From the NCBI GenBank assembly GCA_964496755.1, contig CAZCBD010000028.1, positions 1 through 20,714 on the forward strand: a DNA stretch of 20,714 nt. Reading direction: 5' to 3'. Under the pieces are notes generated by a model. That model ran no database searches, had not been told where the DNA came from, and saw only the letters and a program-made list of their open reading frames with translations. Shown here piece by piece: positions 6,351 to 14,646 of the stretch. The translations under genes and the position numbers were made by a program. Each line of letters starts with the position of its first letter. Position 1 is the first letter of the stretch. The DNA comes from CAZCBD01 sp964496755. GTDB lineage: Bacteria; Bacteroidota; Ignavibacteria; Ignavibacteriales; Melioribacteraceae.

Positions 6351-7450
6351 CTTTCCACTTCGTTTTTAAATCTATTAATTAATTCCAAAAATTTTTCATA
6401 GTTTGGGCGCAAATTCTTTAATTGAATAGATCCCTTTTTAAATCCAAGAGAAAATATTAAGTTGTTAATAAAATTTTTTGCAATGGATTCCGGTAAATTT
6501 GCTTTCGAGAATTGTTCTTCTAAATCGCCGTGGACGCATTCGCCGTAAATTTGAATCATTAAAATTGTAAAGTTTTTCTTTTTACCCTGCGGATGAGGCA
6601 TTTTTATTATCAAAGCGGTTGGTTTCCATTGAATTTCGAATCCTAATTCTTCAACGTCTGTTGCAATTTTTTTTGCAAAAGTTACTTCATCATCTGAAAC
6701 TCGTTCTTTTAATTTTCCAAAGAACTGTTCTTCATCCGAAGAAAATTCTCTTACTTTTAATTTTTCCTTTTTTTCAACTTTAATTTTTTCGGAAGCTTGC
6801 ATAGTTGCGTAGTGAAATGAAGAGGCAGGAATAATTATAAATTTATTTGTTGCTGCATCTTTATAAATGTTTAACTTAATAATTCCAAAGTGTGAAGTAT
6901 TTTTTGTTGAAGGAAATTTATTAAAAAGTTTTTCTACTATTGTATTCATTCTTTCGGAAACAATTAATAAAAGAAATTTTCCGTTATAAAGATTATCCGA
7001 AATTTTAGCAACTAATTTTGCCGCACTTTCGTCGTCGATTTCATTGCTTTCGCGAATAAGTTCCATCAAAGATTTGCCGCGATTATTTTGGCATAGGCTG
7101 TCTAATTTTGCATAATTCCATTTTTGCATATCAAATCTGAAATTAAATATTTGCGGTGTAACCGGGCCGCGCACTTTTGTTTCAACTACGGTAATATTTC
7201 CCTTTGGATTTATAAAAATAATATCAATAATACCTGTTTCGGTTTTTACCGAATGTGCTATCGGGATTAAAGGTTGAAAATCTTCGGTAATTTTATTAAT
7301 TGGCAAAACAATTGGGTTGTTAAATAATAAATTGCGTAGGAATTCCGTTTGTTTTTCTTCTTCTTTATAAAAGAATTTTGAAAGCTCCAGAGCCTTGTTT
7401 TCTTCGATACAAATTGGAGGGCAAACTGTTAAGGTGTTTTTCTGAGACAT
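6347..7450 (-). CDS. PD-(D/E)XK nuclease-like protein of unknown role
   Basis: A 367-residue protein with no signal peptide or membrane segment. Residues about 70-120 carry a PD-(D/E)XK-type core: GIIDIIFINPKGNITVVETK gives Asp76, then 13 residues, then Glu90-x-Lys92, in the strand-turn-strand context these nucleases share, followed by an FDMQKWNYAKLDSL helix. Such folds occur in restriction, repair and defence nucleases. The rest (residues about 215-367, with a charged segment IKVEKKEKLKVREFSSDEEQ) is not recognised. No methyltransferase or helicase partner lies beside it, so a restriction system is not supported. It converges on the TIGR02757 gene; the two stop codons share the TTAA at 6347-6350. 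GAGATT precedes the ATG. Confidence 0.6.
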   Translation of the reverse strand: MSQKNTLTVCPPICIEENKALELSKFFYKEEEKQTEFLRNLLFNNPIVLPINKITEDFQPLIPIAHSVKTETGIIDIIFINPKGNITVVETKVRGPVTPQIFNFRFDMQKWNYAKLDSLCQNNRGKSLMELIRESNEIDDESAAKLVAKISDNLYNGKFLLLIVSERMNTIVEKLFNKFPSTKNTSHFGIIKLNIYKDAATNKFIIIPASSFHYATMQASEKIKVEKKEKLKVREFSSDEEQFFGKLKERVSDDEVTFAKKIATDVEELGFEIQWKPTALIIKMPHPQGKKKNFTILMIQIYGECVHGDLEEQFSKANLPESIAKNFINNLIFSLGFKKGSIQLKNLRPNYEKFLELINRFKNEVES

Positions 7451-7743
7451 TTATAATCTCGCTTTTAAATAATTTAATTAATATAAAAAAAATTATTGTG
7501 ATTTGCAGATTTCATAATAACATTATTTTAATTTAAACTTAAAATAATAATTAAATTTTAAATTTAAAAGTTTCTTTGATATATATAATAAGTTATTTTT
7601 TAATTATTAATTTTAAAAAACAATTAAAATTTTTATTAGCTTTGCATTATTTTAACAAAGTGAATTTTCAAATAAAAAAATATTAAAACCTTAATCGAGA
7701 TTATTTTTAAATACTCAAATATTGAAATAAATAAGGAATAAAA
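7451..7743. other. Divergent non-coding spacer, 293 bases
   Basis: A very AT-rich region between the nuclease-like gene and the transporter operon. It contains the promoter candidate at 7637-7644, an AT-only inverted repeat with 10-bp arms (7522-7531 and 7539-7548), and an AAGGA ribosome site at 7733-7737 for the transporter. No small gene or RNA was recognised. Confidence 0.55.
7637..7644 (+). promoter_or_regulatory. Bacteroidetes-type -7 promoter box for the transporter operon
   Basis: TAGCTTTG matches the TAnnTTTG consensus of the major Bacteroidetes sigma factor and lies about 100 bases before the transporter ATG. No clear -33 TTG element is visible at the expected distance, so the call rests on the -7 box and position. 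Confidence 0.45.
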
Positions 7744-9024
7744 ATGAATGGTAGTGTGAATGTTGAACGACAAGCACCATCCGGATTTTACCGGTGGACT
7801 GTTTTGATTTTAGTCAGTTTGGCAATGTTTGGGAATTACTATATTTATGATAGTATTGCACCAATTGCCGATTTGCTAAAATCACAATTAAATTTTACAG
7901 ATACGAATATAGGTTCTTTATATTCCATTTATAGTGTTGCTGCTGTAATAGTATTGATTTTTGCAGGAATTTTAATTGATAAGATTGGTGTTAGAATTTC
8001 AATTCTAATTTTCGGTTTAATCTGTTCGGTAGCCGCTTTATTAACCGCAATCAGTTCCGATCTAACAATTATGTTATCGGGAAGATTTTTGCTTGGTATT
8101 GGAGCCGAACCGTTAATAGTAGCAATTACAACTGCTTTGGCAAAATGGTTCAAAGGAAAAGAATTAGGTTTTGCATTTGGAATTAATTTAACTATTGCAC
8201 GACTTGGATCTTTTTCTGCAGACTGGTCGCCAACATGGGCAAAAAGTTTTTACGCAAATTGGCAAGATCCTCTTTTCATTGCATTTGCAATTGGTTTAAC
8301 TTGCATTATAGGCGGTGTGATTTATTTTGTAATGGAAAGAAATGCCGAAAAGAAATATGCATTAGCCGAAGCAGGTGAAACCGATAAATTTGTTTTTAGT
8401 GATATATTTAAATTCCACAAATCGTTTTGGTACATTGTTTTGCTTTGCGTTACTTTCTATTCGGCTGTTTTCCCGTTCAGAAGTTTTGCAATTAAATTCT
8501 ATCAAGATGTGCACGGTGTTGGCAGAGAATTGGCAGGGCAATTAAACAGTGTATTAATTACCGCCTCGATGATTGCTACTCCGTTGTTTGGTTTGTTGGC
8601 AGATAAAATTGGTAAACGCGCCTCGATGATGATGTTAGGATCAATTTTAATTTTACCCGTTTACTTAATGTTGGTTTATTCGGGAGTTTCTATTTACGTG
8701 CCTATTATTATGCTTGGTGTTTCTTTCTCGTTAATTCCAGCCGTAATGTGGCCATCGGTTGCTTATTTAGTAGAGCAAAATAAATTAGGTACGGCATATT
8801 CTTTAATGACGCTTATACAACAAATCGGCGTCTTTGCTTTTAATTATTTATTAGGTTGGTCAAACGATTATTCGGCAGCGTCGGCTCAAAATCCGGGTGG
8901 TTATGCAATGGGAATGTGGATTCTTTCTATTCTCGGTGTTGTTGGATTTATTTTTGCCTATCTATTAAGAAAATCTGAAAACGGACCTAACGGACATGGT
9001 TTGGAAAATCCCAAAGGAGCATAA
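7744..9024 (+). CDS. Major facilitator transporter, MFSD1-like
   Basis: A 426-residue inner-membrane protein with about 12 hydrophobic segments in two halves around a soluble loop near residues 198-222. The N-half has the motif-A-like GILIDKIGVR and the run GRFLLGIGAEPLIVA followed by KWFKGKELGFAFGINLTIAR. The C-half has YSAVFPF, FGLLADKIGKRAS, WPSVAYLVEQNKLGTAYSLM. These two runs closely recall animal MFSD1, which has been described as a lysosomal dipeptide transporter; a dipeptide substrate here is an inference strengthened by the aminopeptidase three genes downstream. First gene of a tight four-gene operon: five bases separate it from the PqqD-like gene, whose ribosome site AAAGGAG lies inside this gene's end. 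AAGGA precedes the ATG. Confidence 0.82.
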   Translation: MNGSVNVERQAPSGFYRWTVLILVSLAMFGNYYIYDSIAPIADLLKSQLNFTDTNIGSLYSIYSVAAVIVLIFAGILIDKIGVRISILIFGLICSVAALLTAISSDLTIMLSGRFLLGIGAEPLIVAITTALAKWFKGKELGFAFGINLTIARLGSFSADWSPTWAKSFYANWQDPLFIAFAIGLTCIIGGVIYFVMERNAEKKYALAEAGETDKFVFSDIFKFHKSFWYIVLLCVTFYSAVFPFRSFAIKFYQDVHGVGRELAGQLNSVLITASMIATPLFGLLADKIGKRASMMMLGSILILPVYLMLVYSGVSIYVPIIMLGVSFSLIPAVMWPSVAYLVEQNKLGTAYSLMTLIQQIGVFAFNYLLGWSNDYSAASAQNPGGYAMGMWILSILGVVGFIFAYLLRKSENGPNGHGLENPKGA

Positions 9025-9029
9025 TCTAA

Positions 9030-9359
9030 ATGGATATAAAAAAAACATATCCTGTTCGCGAAGCCGAATATGAAATTGAAAATAATATTACGGTTATCAG
9101 CTATTTTAAAAAACCATCTTTTGTTGAAAGGGTGGTTTTTAAATGGCTTAAACCAAAACCTTACAAGGTTGATTTAGATGAAGTTGGTAGTTTTATTTGG
9201 CAACTTTGTGATGGTAAAAATACTGTTGAAAACATTATTGAAAAAGCTAAGGTAGAGTTTGCAGATAAAATAAACCCAGCCGAAGAAAGAGTAAAACTTT
9301 TTTTAAGTCAGCTAAATCAAAATAAATTTATTACATTGTATAAAAAGATTGAAGAGTAA
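9030..9359 (+). CDS. Stand-alone PqqD-like (RiPP recognition element) protein
   Basis: A 109-residue soluble protein with the PqqD-type winged-helix pattern: a beta-rich N-half (YEIENNITVISYFKKPSF), VDLDEVGSFIWQLCDGKNTVENII at about residues 48-71, then a helix ending in VKLFLSQLNQNKFI. PqqD and related RRE domains bind leader peptides of ribosomally made peptides and present them to a modifying enzyme, often a radical SAM protein. No radical SAM gene, precursor peptide or other maturase is present in this window, so its partner is unknown. It lies between the MFS transporter and a secreted protein, with gaps of 5 and 3 bases, so it is almost certainly co-transcribed with both. Confidence 0.78.
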   Translation: MDIKKTYPVREAEYEIENNITVISYFKKPSFVERVVFKWLKPKPYKVDLDEVGSFIWQLCDGKNTVENIIEKAKVEFADKINPAEERVKLFLSQLNQNKFITLYKKIEE

Positions 9360-9362
9360 ATT

Positions 9363-10115
9363 TTGAGAACAAAAAATAATTTTAAAACTAAAGTATTTTT
9401 GATTTGTTTATTTGGTTTTTCCTTTTTAAGCTATGCTCAAACCTGTGGGTTCGGTTGTTTGGGGTTAAGCGGTTTTTATGGCGGATATACTCAACAAAAA
9501 TATAATGCCAAAGGTTTAAATGACTTCTTGAATATGAAACTTTCCACTACTTTTAGATCTAATGCAACCCTAAATTTCGAAAACGGAAAAGGTCTCAGGG
9601 TTGGAGGTAATATTTTTCGCGCCAAATTTGATGATTATTTTTTTACTGCAAAAGCATATTATCAATTTATGAGCGAAACACAAGAGGTTAATTTATCTAA
9701 TGGTGGAAGTACAATTTTAGCTAAGTATGAATTAAAAAACAATCACTGGGGTATTGGTTTGGATTTTGGTATTCCTGTCTTTTCTTTTTTGGATTTTAAA
9801 GTTTTTGAAGCGGGATTAAATTTTTACTTAGCTGAATTTACAGAAAAACTCGAAAGCGGAATTAATGAAATATCATCTGAAAATTACTCGAACCAAAAAG
9901 TTGATGTGGGATATTATTTCGGCAGCGGATTAATTCTTCACTTAGTTAAAGATTATATCAGTGTTGAAGCGACAGCTGTTTACTCAGTATTCAAAATAAA
10001 TGCATTTGAAAATGAATCGGGATCATCGTCAATTAAAGACTCAAACGGGAAAGATCTTTTAACGAATAAAGGTTTTTCTGCAGTAGTGCAATTGAATTTA
10101 GGTTTCCCGCTATAG
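9363..10115 (+). CDS. Secreted, probably outer-membrane beta-barrel protein, unknown function
   Basis: A 250-residue protein starting at a TTG three bases after the PqqD-like stop, with GAAGAG at suitable distance. Residues 1-25 form a Sec signal peptide (basic start, hydrophobic core FLICLFGFSFLSYA) with likely cleavage before Gln26; it is not a lipoprotein. The mature protein opens with QTCGFGCLGLSGFYGGY, where Cys28 and Cys32 could form a disulphide. The rest alternates polar and aromatic residues with many Gly, Asn and Tyr, and has repeated strand-like segments such as LRVGGNIFRAKFDDYFFTA and WGIGLDFGIPVF, typical of small outer-membrane barrels. I do not recognise the family. Its ending (GFPL) is not the usual terminal aromatic of barrel proteins. 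Confidence 0.68.
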   Translation: MRTKNNFKTKVFLICLFGFSFLSYAQTCGFGCLGLSGFYGGYTQQKYNAKGLNDFLNMKLSTTFRSNATLNFENGKGLRVGGNIFRAKFDDYFFTAKAYYQFMSETQEVNLSNGGSTILAKYELKNNHWGIGLDFGIPVFSFLDFKVFEAGLNFYLAEFTEKLESGINEISSENYSNQKVDVGYYFGSGLILHLVKDYISVEATAVYSVFKINAFENESGSSSIKDSNGKDLLTNKGFSAVVQLNLGFPL

Positions 10116-10125
10116 GAGGTATTTT

Positions 10126-11085
10126 ATGGCAGTTTCAAAATTAGACAAAGCTTCTCAGATTGCCATTCGCGATTGTATGGGAGCAAAACCAAATGAAAAA
10201 GTTTTAATTATTACAGACGAAAACAAAAAAGATATTGCTGAAAACTTATATTACAATGCTTTAAAATTAGGTCATGAAGCATTATTGTTAGAAATGAAAT
10301 CACGTGATATGGACGGTGAAGAACCTCCTAAAGAGGTTGCGGAATTAATGAAAATGTTTAATGTTATTTTAATTCCTACTACCAAATCAATGACACATAC
10401 CGATGCTCGTAGAAATGCTTCGGAAAAAGGTGCCAGATGTGCTACATTACCCGGTATTACTGAAGAGATTATGATAAAAGGTTTAAATGCAGATTATACC
10501 CAAATAGCTGCTTTAACATTAAAATTAAAAAGACTATTTGAAAAAACAAAAATAATTAAAGTTCAAACTGCTTTGGGAACAGATATTTCACTTGATATTA
10601 CCGGCCGCAAAGCATTTGCAAGCAAAGGTTTGTTTCACAAAAAAGGCGAAAGCGGGAATTTGCCGACAGGTGAAACTTTTGCTGCTCCGGTTGAAGGCAA
10701 AACTAACGGTGTTTTTATTGTTGACGGCTCAATGTCTGGAATTGGAAAAATATTAGAACCGATTAGAATTGAGGTTAAAAACGGTTTGGTTGAAAATGTT
10801 ACGGGCGGAGCTGAAGCAAGAAAATTAAATAAAATTATTAAACAATATGGCAAACCGGCTCGTAATATTGCGGAATTTGGTATAGGTACAAATCACAAGG
10901 CTAAATTAACCGGCGAACTTTTACTGGATGAAAAAGTAATGGGCACTATTCATATTGCTATTGGCGACAATAAATCAATGGGCGGAAAAGTTAACGCACC
11001 TATTCACCTTGATGGAGTTGTTACAAAACCGAATGTGTTTTTTGATGATAAGCAGATTATGAAAAACGGTAAACTTTTGGTTTAG
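10126..11085 (+). CDS. M29-type metallo-aminopeptidase, short form
   Basis: A 319-residue cytoplasmic protein of the thermophilic aminopeptidase (AmpS/AmpT, MEROPS M29) group. The C-terminal half carries the expected metal-site residues: Glu183 in LPTGETFAAP, Glu250 in NIAEFGIG, His276 in GTIHIAIG, and His294/Asp296 in IHLDGVV. Reaction: release of N-terminal residues from peptides using a two-metal site. Typical M29 enzymes are about 400-410 residues, so this is a short version. The tyrosine normally seven residues after the third ligand position appears to be Lys283. It is the last gene of the operon; a strong AGGAGGT ribosome site overlaps the stop codon of the preceding gene. A terminator follows eight bases after the stop. 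Co-expression with an MFSD1-like transporter suggests peptide use. Confidence 0.8.
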   Translation: MAVSKLDKASQIAIRDCMGAKPNEKVLIITDENKKDIAENLYYNALKLGHEALLLEMKSRDMDGEEPPKEVAELMKMFNVILIPTTKSMTHTDARRNASEKGARCATLPGITEEIMIKGLNADYTQIAALTLKLKRLFEKTKIIKVQTALGTDISLDITGRKAFASKGLFHKKGESGNLPTGETFAAPVEGKTNGVFIVDGSMSGIGKILEPIRIEVKNGLVENVTGGAEARKLNKIIKQYGKPARNIAEFGIGTNHKAKLTGELLLDEKVMGTIHIAIGDNKSMGGKVNAPIHLDGVVTKPNVFFDDKQIMKNGKLLV

Positions 11086-11092
11086 AAAATTT

Positions 11093-11120
11093 TAAGGCTG
11101 TTTTAGTAAAAACAGCCTTA
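11093..11120 (+). terminator. Intrinsic terminator of the transporter-aminopeptidase operon
   Basis: Stem arms TAAGGCTGTTTT (11093-11104) and AAAACAGCCTTA (11109-11120) are perfectly complementary around a 4-base loop, followed by ACTTTTTAAA. It starts eight bases after the aminopeptidase stop, which marks the operon end. Confidence 0.85.
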
Positions 11121-11210
11121 ACTTTTTAAATAATGCTAAATTAGCATCAAGAAATAATGTTTTTTTATCTAAAATAAATTATAACAGTTTAAAAATTCCA
11201 ATAATTTCAC

Positions 11211-11218
11211 TATATTTG
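11211..11218 (+). promoter_or_regulatory. Bacteroidetes-type -7 promoter box for the helicase gene
   Basis: TATATTTG fits TAnnTTTG and is followed by GC, 50 bases before the helicase ATG. A TTTAA stretch lies at roughly the -33 distance, but no exact TTG. Position in a short intergenic region after a terminator supports it. Confidence 0.5.
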
Positions 11219-11267
11219 CGTTTCATAAATTAAAACATATCTTTTTTTAACAAAAACCAAGGGATAT

Positions 11268-13448
11268 ATGCATTCACTATTAAAAGATTTGAATGAGTCG
11301 CAACGATTGGCAGTAGAATATAATTCTTCTCCGCATATGATTGTTGCTGGCGCAGGTTCTGGTAAAACTAGAGTTTTAACTTACAAGATTGCATATTTAC
11401 TAAAAGAAAAATATGATCCGAGTTCAATTCTGGCTTTAACTTTTACGAATAAAGCTGCTAATGAAATGAAAGAAAGAATAAAAGATTTGGTTGGTGTTAC
11501 AAAAGCCACCAAACTTTGGATGGGTACATTCCATTCCATTTTTGCCAGAATATTGCGCATTGAAGCGGAAAATATTAATTATAAATCAAATTTTTCAATC
11601 TACGATAGAGAAGATTCGGTTGGGTTGGTAAATAATATTTTACAAGAATTGAATATCTCTTTGGATAACTTTAATGCAAGTTCAATTCAACACAAAATCA
11701 GTAATTTGAAAAACCAGATGATTAATCCTGACGATTATGAAAACAATTTTGCCAATTCTGTTCCCGAAAAAAAAATCGCCCAAATTTACAGAGAATATAA
11801 CAAAAGATTGTTTGTGAATAATTCGATGGATTTTGATGATCTTCTTATTAAGCCAATCGAACTTTTTGAAAAGTATCCCAAAATTGAATCCAAATACAGA
11901 GCACAATTTAAATACATTCTCGTAGATGAATACCAAGATACTAATAAAGCTCAAAATGAAATTCTAATTAGATTGGTTAATTCTCGTGTTAAGATTTGTG
12001 TGGTTGGCGACGATGCGCAAAGTATTTACGGATGGCGTGGCGCCGATCTTTCGAATATGTTGGAATTTGAAAAAACCTTTTCAAAAACAAAAATATTCAG
12101 ATTAGAACAAAATTACCGTTCAACAAAAAATATTCTTAAAGCTGCAGATTCCGTAATTAAAAAGAATGTTGAACAAATTGAAAAAACTCTTTGGACGGAA
12201 AATGAAGATGGAGATAAGATAGGCATAGTTAGATGTAGTGATGAAAAAGATGAGGCTTATCAGATTGCAAAGAAAATTAAAACTGAAATTACAAAAAGAA
12301 AGCTATCGTTAAATGATATTGCATTGCTTTACAGAATTAATTCTCAATCTCGTGCCTTGGAAGATGCTTTGAGAAGAGCAAAAATACCGTATAAGATTAT
12401 TGGTGGAGTTGAATTCTATAGAAGAAAAGAAGTTAAAGATATTGTGGCCTATCTACGTGTTCTTGCAAATTCGAATGATGAAGAAAGTTTATTACGAATT
12501 ATGAATTTTCCTCAGCGTGGAATCGGGAATACTTCAATTAGCAAAATGATTGCTTTTTCGCGCAGGTTTGATATTCCTTTGTTTAAAACCATGAGTCGTA
12601 TTTTTGAAGTAATTGAAGTAAAAGAACGAATTCAGAAAAATGTAAAACAGTTCAAACTGCTTATAGATAAATATATTGAGCTAAAAGAAAAATTATCTGT
12701 ATATGAATTAATTTCGGCTTTAATTGATGAGCTTGGAATTTTAAGAATGTATAAAGAAGAAAATACTCCGGAATCCAAACAGCGATATGAAAATGTTCAA
12801 GAATTGCTTGCAGCTATTCATGAGTTTACTCAGGCAAATCCGAAAGCAACAATTGATGACTTTTTAGCTGATGTTTCTTTGGTTGCAGGAATTGATCAAT
12901 ATGATGAAGAAAAAAATTCCGTAACCTTAATGACTGTTCACAGTGCAAAAGGTTTAGAATTTCCCATATGTTTTATTACCGGTTTGGAAGAAGATATTTT
13001 CCCGCTCAATCCTAAATTCGATTCCGATTCAAACATCGAAGAAGAAAGAAGGCTTTTTTATGTTGCCTTAACCCGAGCCAAGAAAAAAGTTTATTTAACT
13101 TATGCTCGTTCACGATATCGTTTCGGTGAAGTTGCTTATCAGAATCGTTCACGGTTTATTGATGAATTAGATAAATCTACCGTTGATGAAATGAATACCG
13201 GTTTAAGAAAGAGTAGCCGCAGAAGAAAAGGCGTCTATCACGATGAAATGTATCAGGAAGGCTACGATGATTTTGATCAGGAAAGAAAATCCGTTCGGGT
13301 TGGAAGTAGAGTTCAACACGAAGTTTTTGGTCAGGGAAAGGTTTTGGCTATTGAAGGTACAAATGATAATCAAAAAATTATGGTTGATTTTGAAGACCGT
13401 GGCAGAAAAACCTTATTAATGAAATTTGCAAAATTACAATTATTATAA
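11268..13448 (+). CDS. pcrA: ATP-dependent DNA helicase PcrA/UvrD
   Basis: A 726-residue superfamily 1A 3'-5' DNA helicase, full length for PcrA. Motifs in order: Q-motif region LNESQRLAVEY, Walker A AGAGSGKT (27-34), TFTNKAANEM (motif Ia), Walker B LVDEYQDTN (about 218-226), GDDAQSIYGWRGAD (motif III, about 248-261), QNYRS (motif IV), TVHSAKGLEF (motif V, about 555-564), VALTRAKK (motif VI, about 600). The last 50 residues (VRVGSRVQHEVFGQGKVLAI onward) are the Tudor-like tail that binds RNA polymerase in PcrA/UvrD. Role: nucleotide excision repair and removal of stalled transcription or replication complexes. The gene is monocistronic: own promoter box, AAGGGAT ribosome site, and a terminator right after the stop. 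Confidence 0.96.
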   Translation: MHSLLKDLNESQRLAVEYNSSPHMIVAGAGSGKTRVLTYKIAYLLKEKYDPSSILALTFTNKAANEMKERIKDLVGVTKATKLWMGTFHSIFARILRIEAENINYKSNFSIYDREDSVGLVNNILQELNISLDNFNASSIQHKISNLKNQMINPDDYENNFANSVPEKKIAQIYREYNKRLFVNNSMDFDDLLIKPIELFEKYPKIESKYRAQFKYILVDEYQDTNKAQNEILIRLVNSRVKICVVGDDAQSIYGWRGADLSNMLEFEKTFSKTKIFRLEQNYRSTKNILKAADSVIKKNVEQIEKTLWTENEDGDKIGIVRCSDEKDEAYQIAKKIKTEITKRKLSLNDIALLYRINSQSRALEDALRRAKIPYKIIGGVEFYRRKEVKDIVAYLRVLANSNDEESLLRIMNFPQRGIGNTSISKMIAFSRRFDIPLFKTMSRIFEVIEVKERIQKNVKQFKLLIDKYIELKEKLSVYELISALIDELGILRMYKEENTPESKQRYENVQELLAAIHEFTQANPKATIDDFLADVSLVAGIDQYDEEKNSVTLMTVHSAKGLEFPICFITGLEEDIFPLNPKFDSDSNIEEERRLFYVALTRAKKKVYLTYARSRYRFGEVAYQNRSRFIDELDKSTVDEMNTGLRKSSRRRKGVYHDEMYQEGYDDFDQERKSVRVGSRVQHEVFGQGKVLAIEGTNDNQKIMVDFEDRGRKTLLMKFAKLQLL

Positions 13449-13454
13449 ATTTAG

Positions 13455-13483
13455 AAGATGTGCACAAGCACATCTTTTTTTTT
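13455..13483 (+). terminator. Intrinsic terminator of the helicase gene
   Basis: Arms AAGATGTGC (13455-13463) and GCACATCTT (13468-13476) pair perfectly around the loop ACAA, and the 3' side runs into nine Ts (13475-13483). It starts seven bases after the helicase stop. Confidence 0.92.
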
Positions 13484-13520
13484 ATTAGTACTTAGAAAAT
13501 TTGATTATTTGGGAGAATTA

Positions 13521-14555
13521 ATGAATATTGGTATTTTAACCGGTGGAGGTGATTGTCCGGGATTAAATCCTGTAATTAGGGCGGTTGTTCGGAAATCAAT
13601 TGCTGCCGGTAATAAAGTGATTGGTATTAAACAGGGTTGGAAAGGGTTGTTGGAGAATATTTACACACCGCTTGAAATGGAAGATGTATCCGGCATTTTA
13701 CATCGAGGAGGCACAATTTTAAGGTCTTCGCGCACAAATATTTATTCGGTTAATAACGGCGAAAGTATTGTGAAAGAAAATATGCACAAAGTAGGCATGG
13801 ATGCTTTGGTGGCAATTGGAGGTGAAGACACCCTTGGTGTTGCCGCTAAACTATTTAAAGCCGGCGTTAATGTTGTTGGGGTTCCTAAAACTATTGATAA
13901 TGATTTGAATGCTACGGATTATACCTTTGGCTTCGATACTGCAGTTAATATTGCAATGGAGGCTATCGATAGATTGCATACTACTGCTGAATCTCATAAC
14001 AGGGTTATTGTTGTTGAAGTTATGGGAAGACATGCCGGCTGGATTGCTGTTCATGCCGGAATGGCAGGCGGTGCCGATATAATTTTGATACCGGAAAAAC
14101 CTGTTCATCTTGATGATGTAACCGATATAATAAAAAAACGACATGAAAGAGGTAAAGATTTTAGTATTGTTGTAGTTGCCGAGGGAGCAAAACTTTCTAC
14201 TGTTAAAGGAGATAGGGAAATTTTACAAACTGAAAAACTTGATGCTTTCGGGCACGTAAAACTTGGTGGTATTGGCGATTTAATTGCTCAAGAAATTGAA
14301 AGACGTACGGGATTTGAAACACGCTCTACCGTGCTTGGGCATTTGCAACGAGGCGGTTCGCCTTCAGCATTTGATCGCGTACTTGGAACTCGTTTAGGAC
14401 ATTATGCAGCTGAATTGGTTGAAAGCGGACGTTTTGGTAAAATGGCTGCACTAAAAGGTAAGGATATTGTTGCAGTAGATTTGGAAGAAGCTACTAAAGA
14501 ATTAAAACTTGTTGATGAAGAATTATACAAGGTAGCTTCAACTTTTTTCGGATAA
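13521..14555 (+). CDS. 6-phosphofructokinase, probably pyrophosphate-dependent
   Basis: A 344-residue phosphofructokinase of the mixed-substrate group III type, catalysing fructose 6-phosphate to fructose 1,6-bisphosphate in glycolysis. Visible: GILTGGGDCPGLNPVIRAVV at the start, GGEDTLG with Asp103, PKTIDNDL with Lys123 and the catalytic Asp126, EVMGRHAGW and GHLQRGGSPSAFDR. Asp at position 103 and Lys at 123 (Gly104 and Gly124 in the E. coli ATP enzyme) are the known marks of pyrophosphate-dependent PFK, so PPi is the likely phosphoryl donor and the reaction reversible. The start is the ATG at 13521, preceded by GGGAGAA; an upstream in-frame ATG at 13458 lies inside the previous gene's terminator and its extra residues resemble nothing. 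A hairpin terminator follows. Confidence 0.9.
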   Translation: MNIGILTGGGDCPGLNPVIRAVVRKSIAAGNKVIGIKQGWKGLLENIYTPLEMEDVSGILHRGGTILRSSRTNIYSVNNGESIVKENMHKVGMDALVAIGGEDTLGVAAKLFKAGVNVVGVPKTIDNDLNATDYTFGFDTAVNIAMEAIDRLHTTAESHNRVIVVEVMGRHAGWIAVHAGMAGGADIILIPEKPVHLDDVTDIIKKRHERGKDFSIVVVAEGAKLSTVKGDREILQTEKLDAFGHVKLGGIGDLIAQEIERRTGFETRSTVLGHLQRGGSPSAFDRVLGTRLGHYAAELVESGRFGKMAALKGKDIVAVDLEEATKELKLVDEELYKVASTFFG

Positions 14556-14595
14556 AATTATTGTCATGTGAATTTTATTAATTTTCGATATTTAT

Positions 14596-14627
14596 AAAAA
14601 AGGCTACCAAATTTGGTAGCCTTTTTT
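14596..14627. terminator. Bidirectional terminator between phosphofructokinase and oxidoreductase genes
   Basis: A perfect 32-bp palindrome: six A, GGCTACC, AAATTT, GGTAGCC, six T. The symmetrical A and T flanks give a U-tract on both strands, so it can stop both the plus-strand phosphofructokinase transcript and the minus-strand oxidoreductase transcript, which end 41 bases before and 20 bases after it. Confidence 0.92.
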
Positions 14628-14646
14628 GTTAAAAAGAAGGAGAATA

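Noticed and set aside
6347..7450. Restriction-modification system
   Set aside because: A nuclease-like core is present but no methyltransferase or specificity gene is nearby.
7522..7548. 10-bp-arm inverted repeat in the spacer before the transporter operon
   Set aside because: Arms are A/T only in an extremely AT-rich stretch, so chance is likely; kept only as a note in the spacer entry.
13458..13520. Possible N-terminal extension of the phosphofructokinase from an ATG at 13458
   Set aside because: It begins inside the helicase terminator stem, lacks a ribosome site, and adds residues unlike any phosphofructokinase; the ATG at 13521 has GGGAGAA and gives the standard start.
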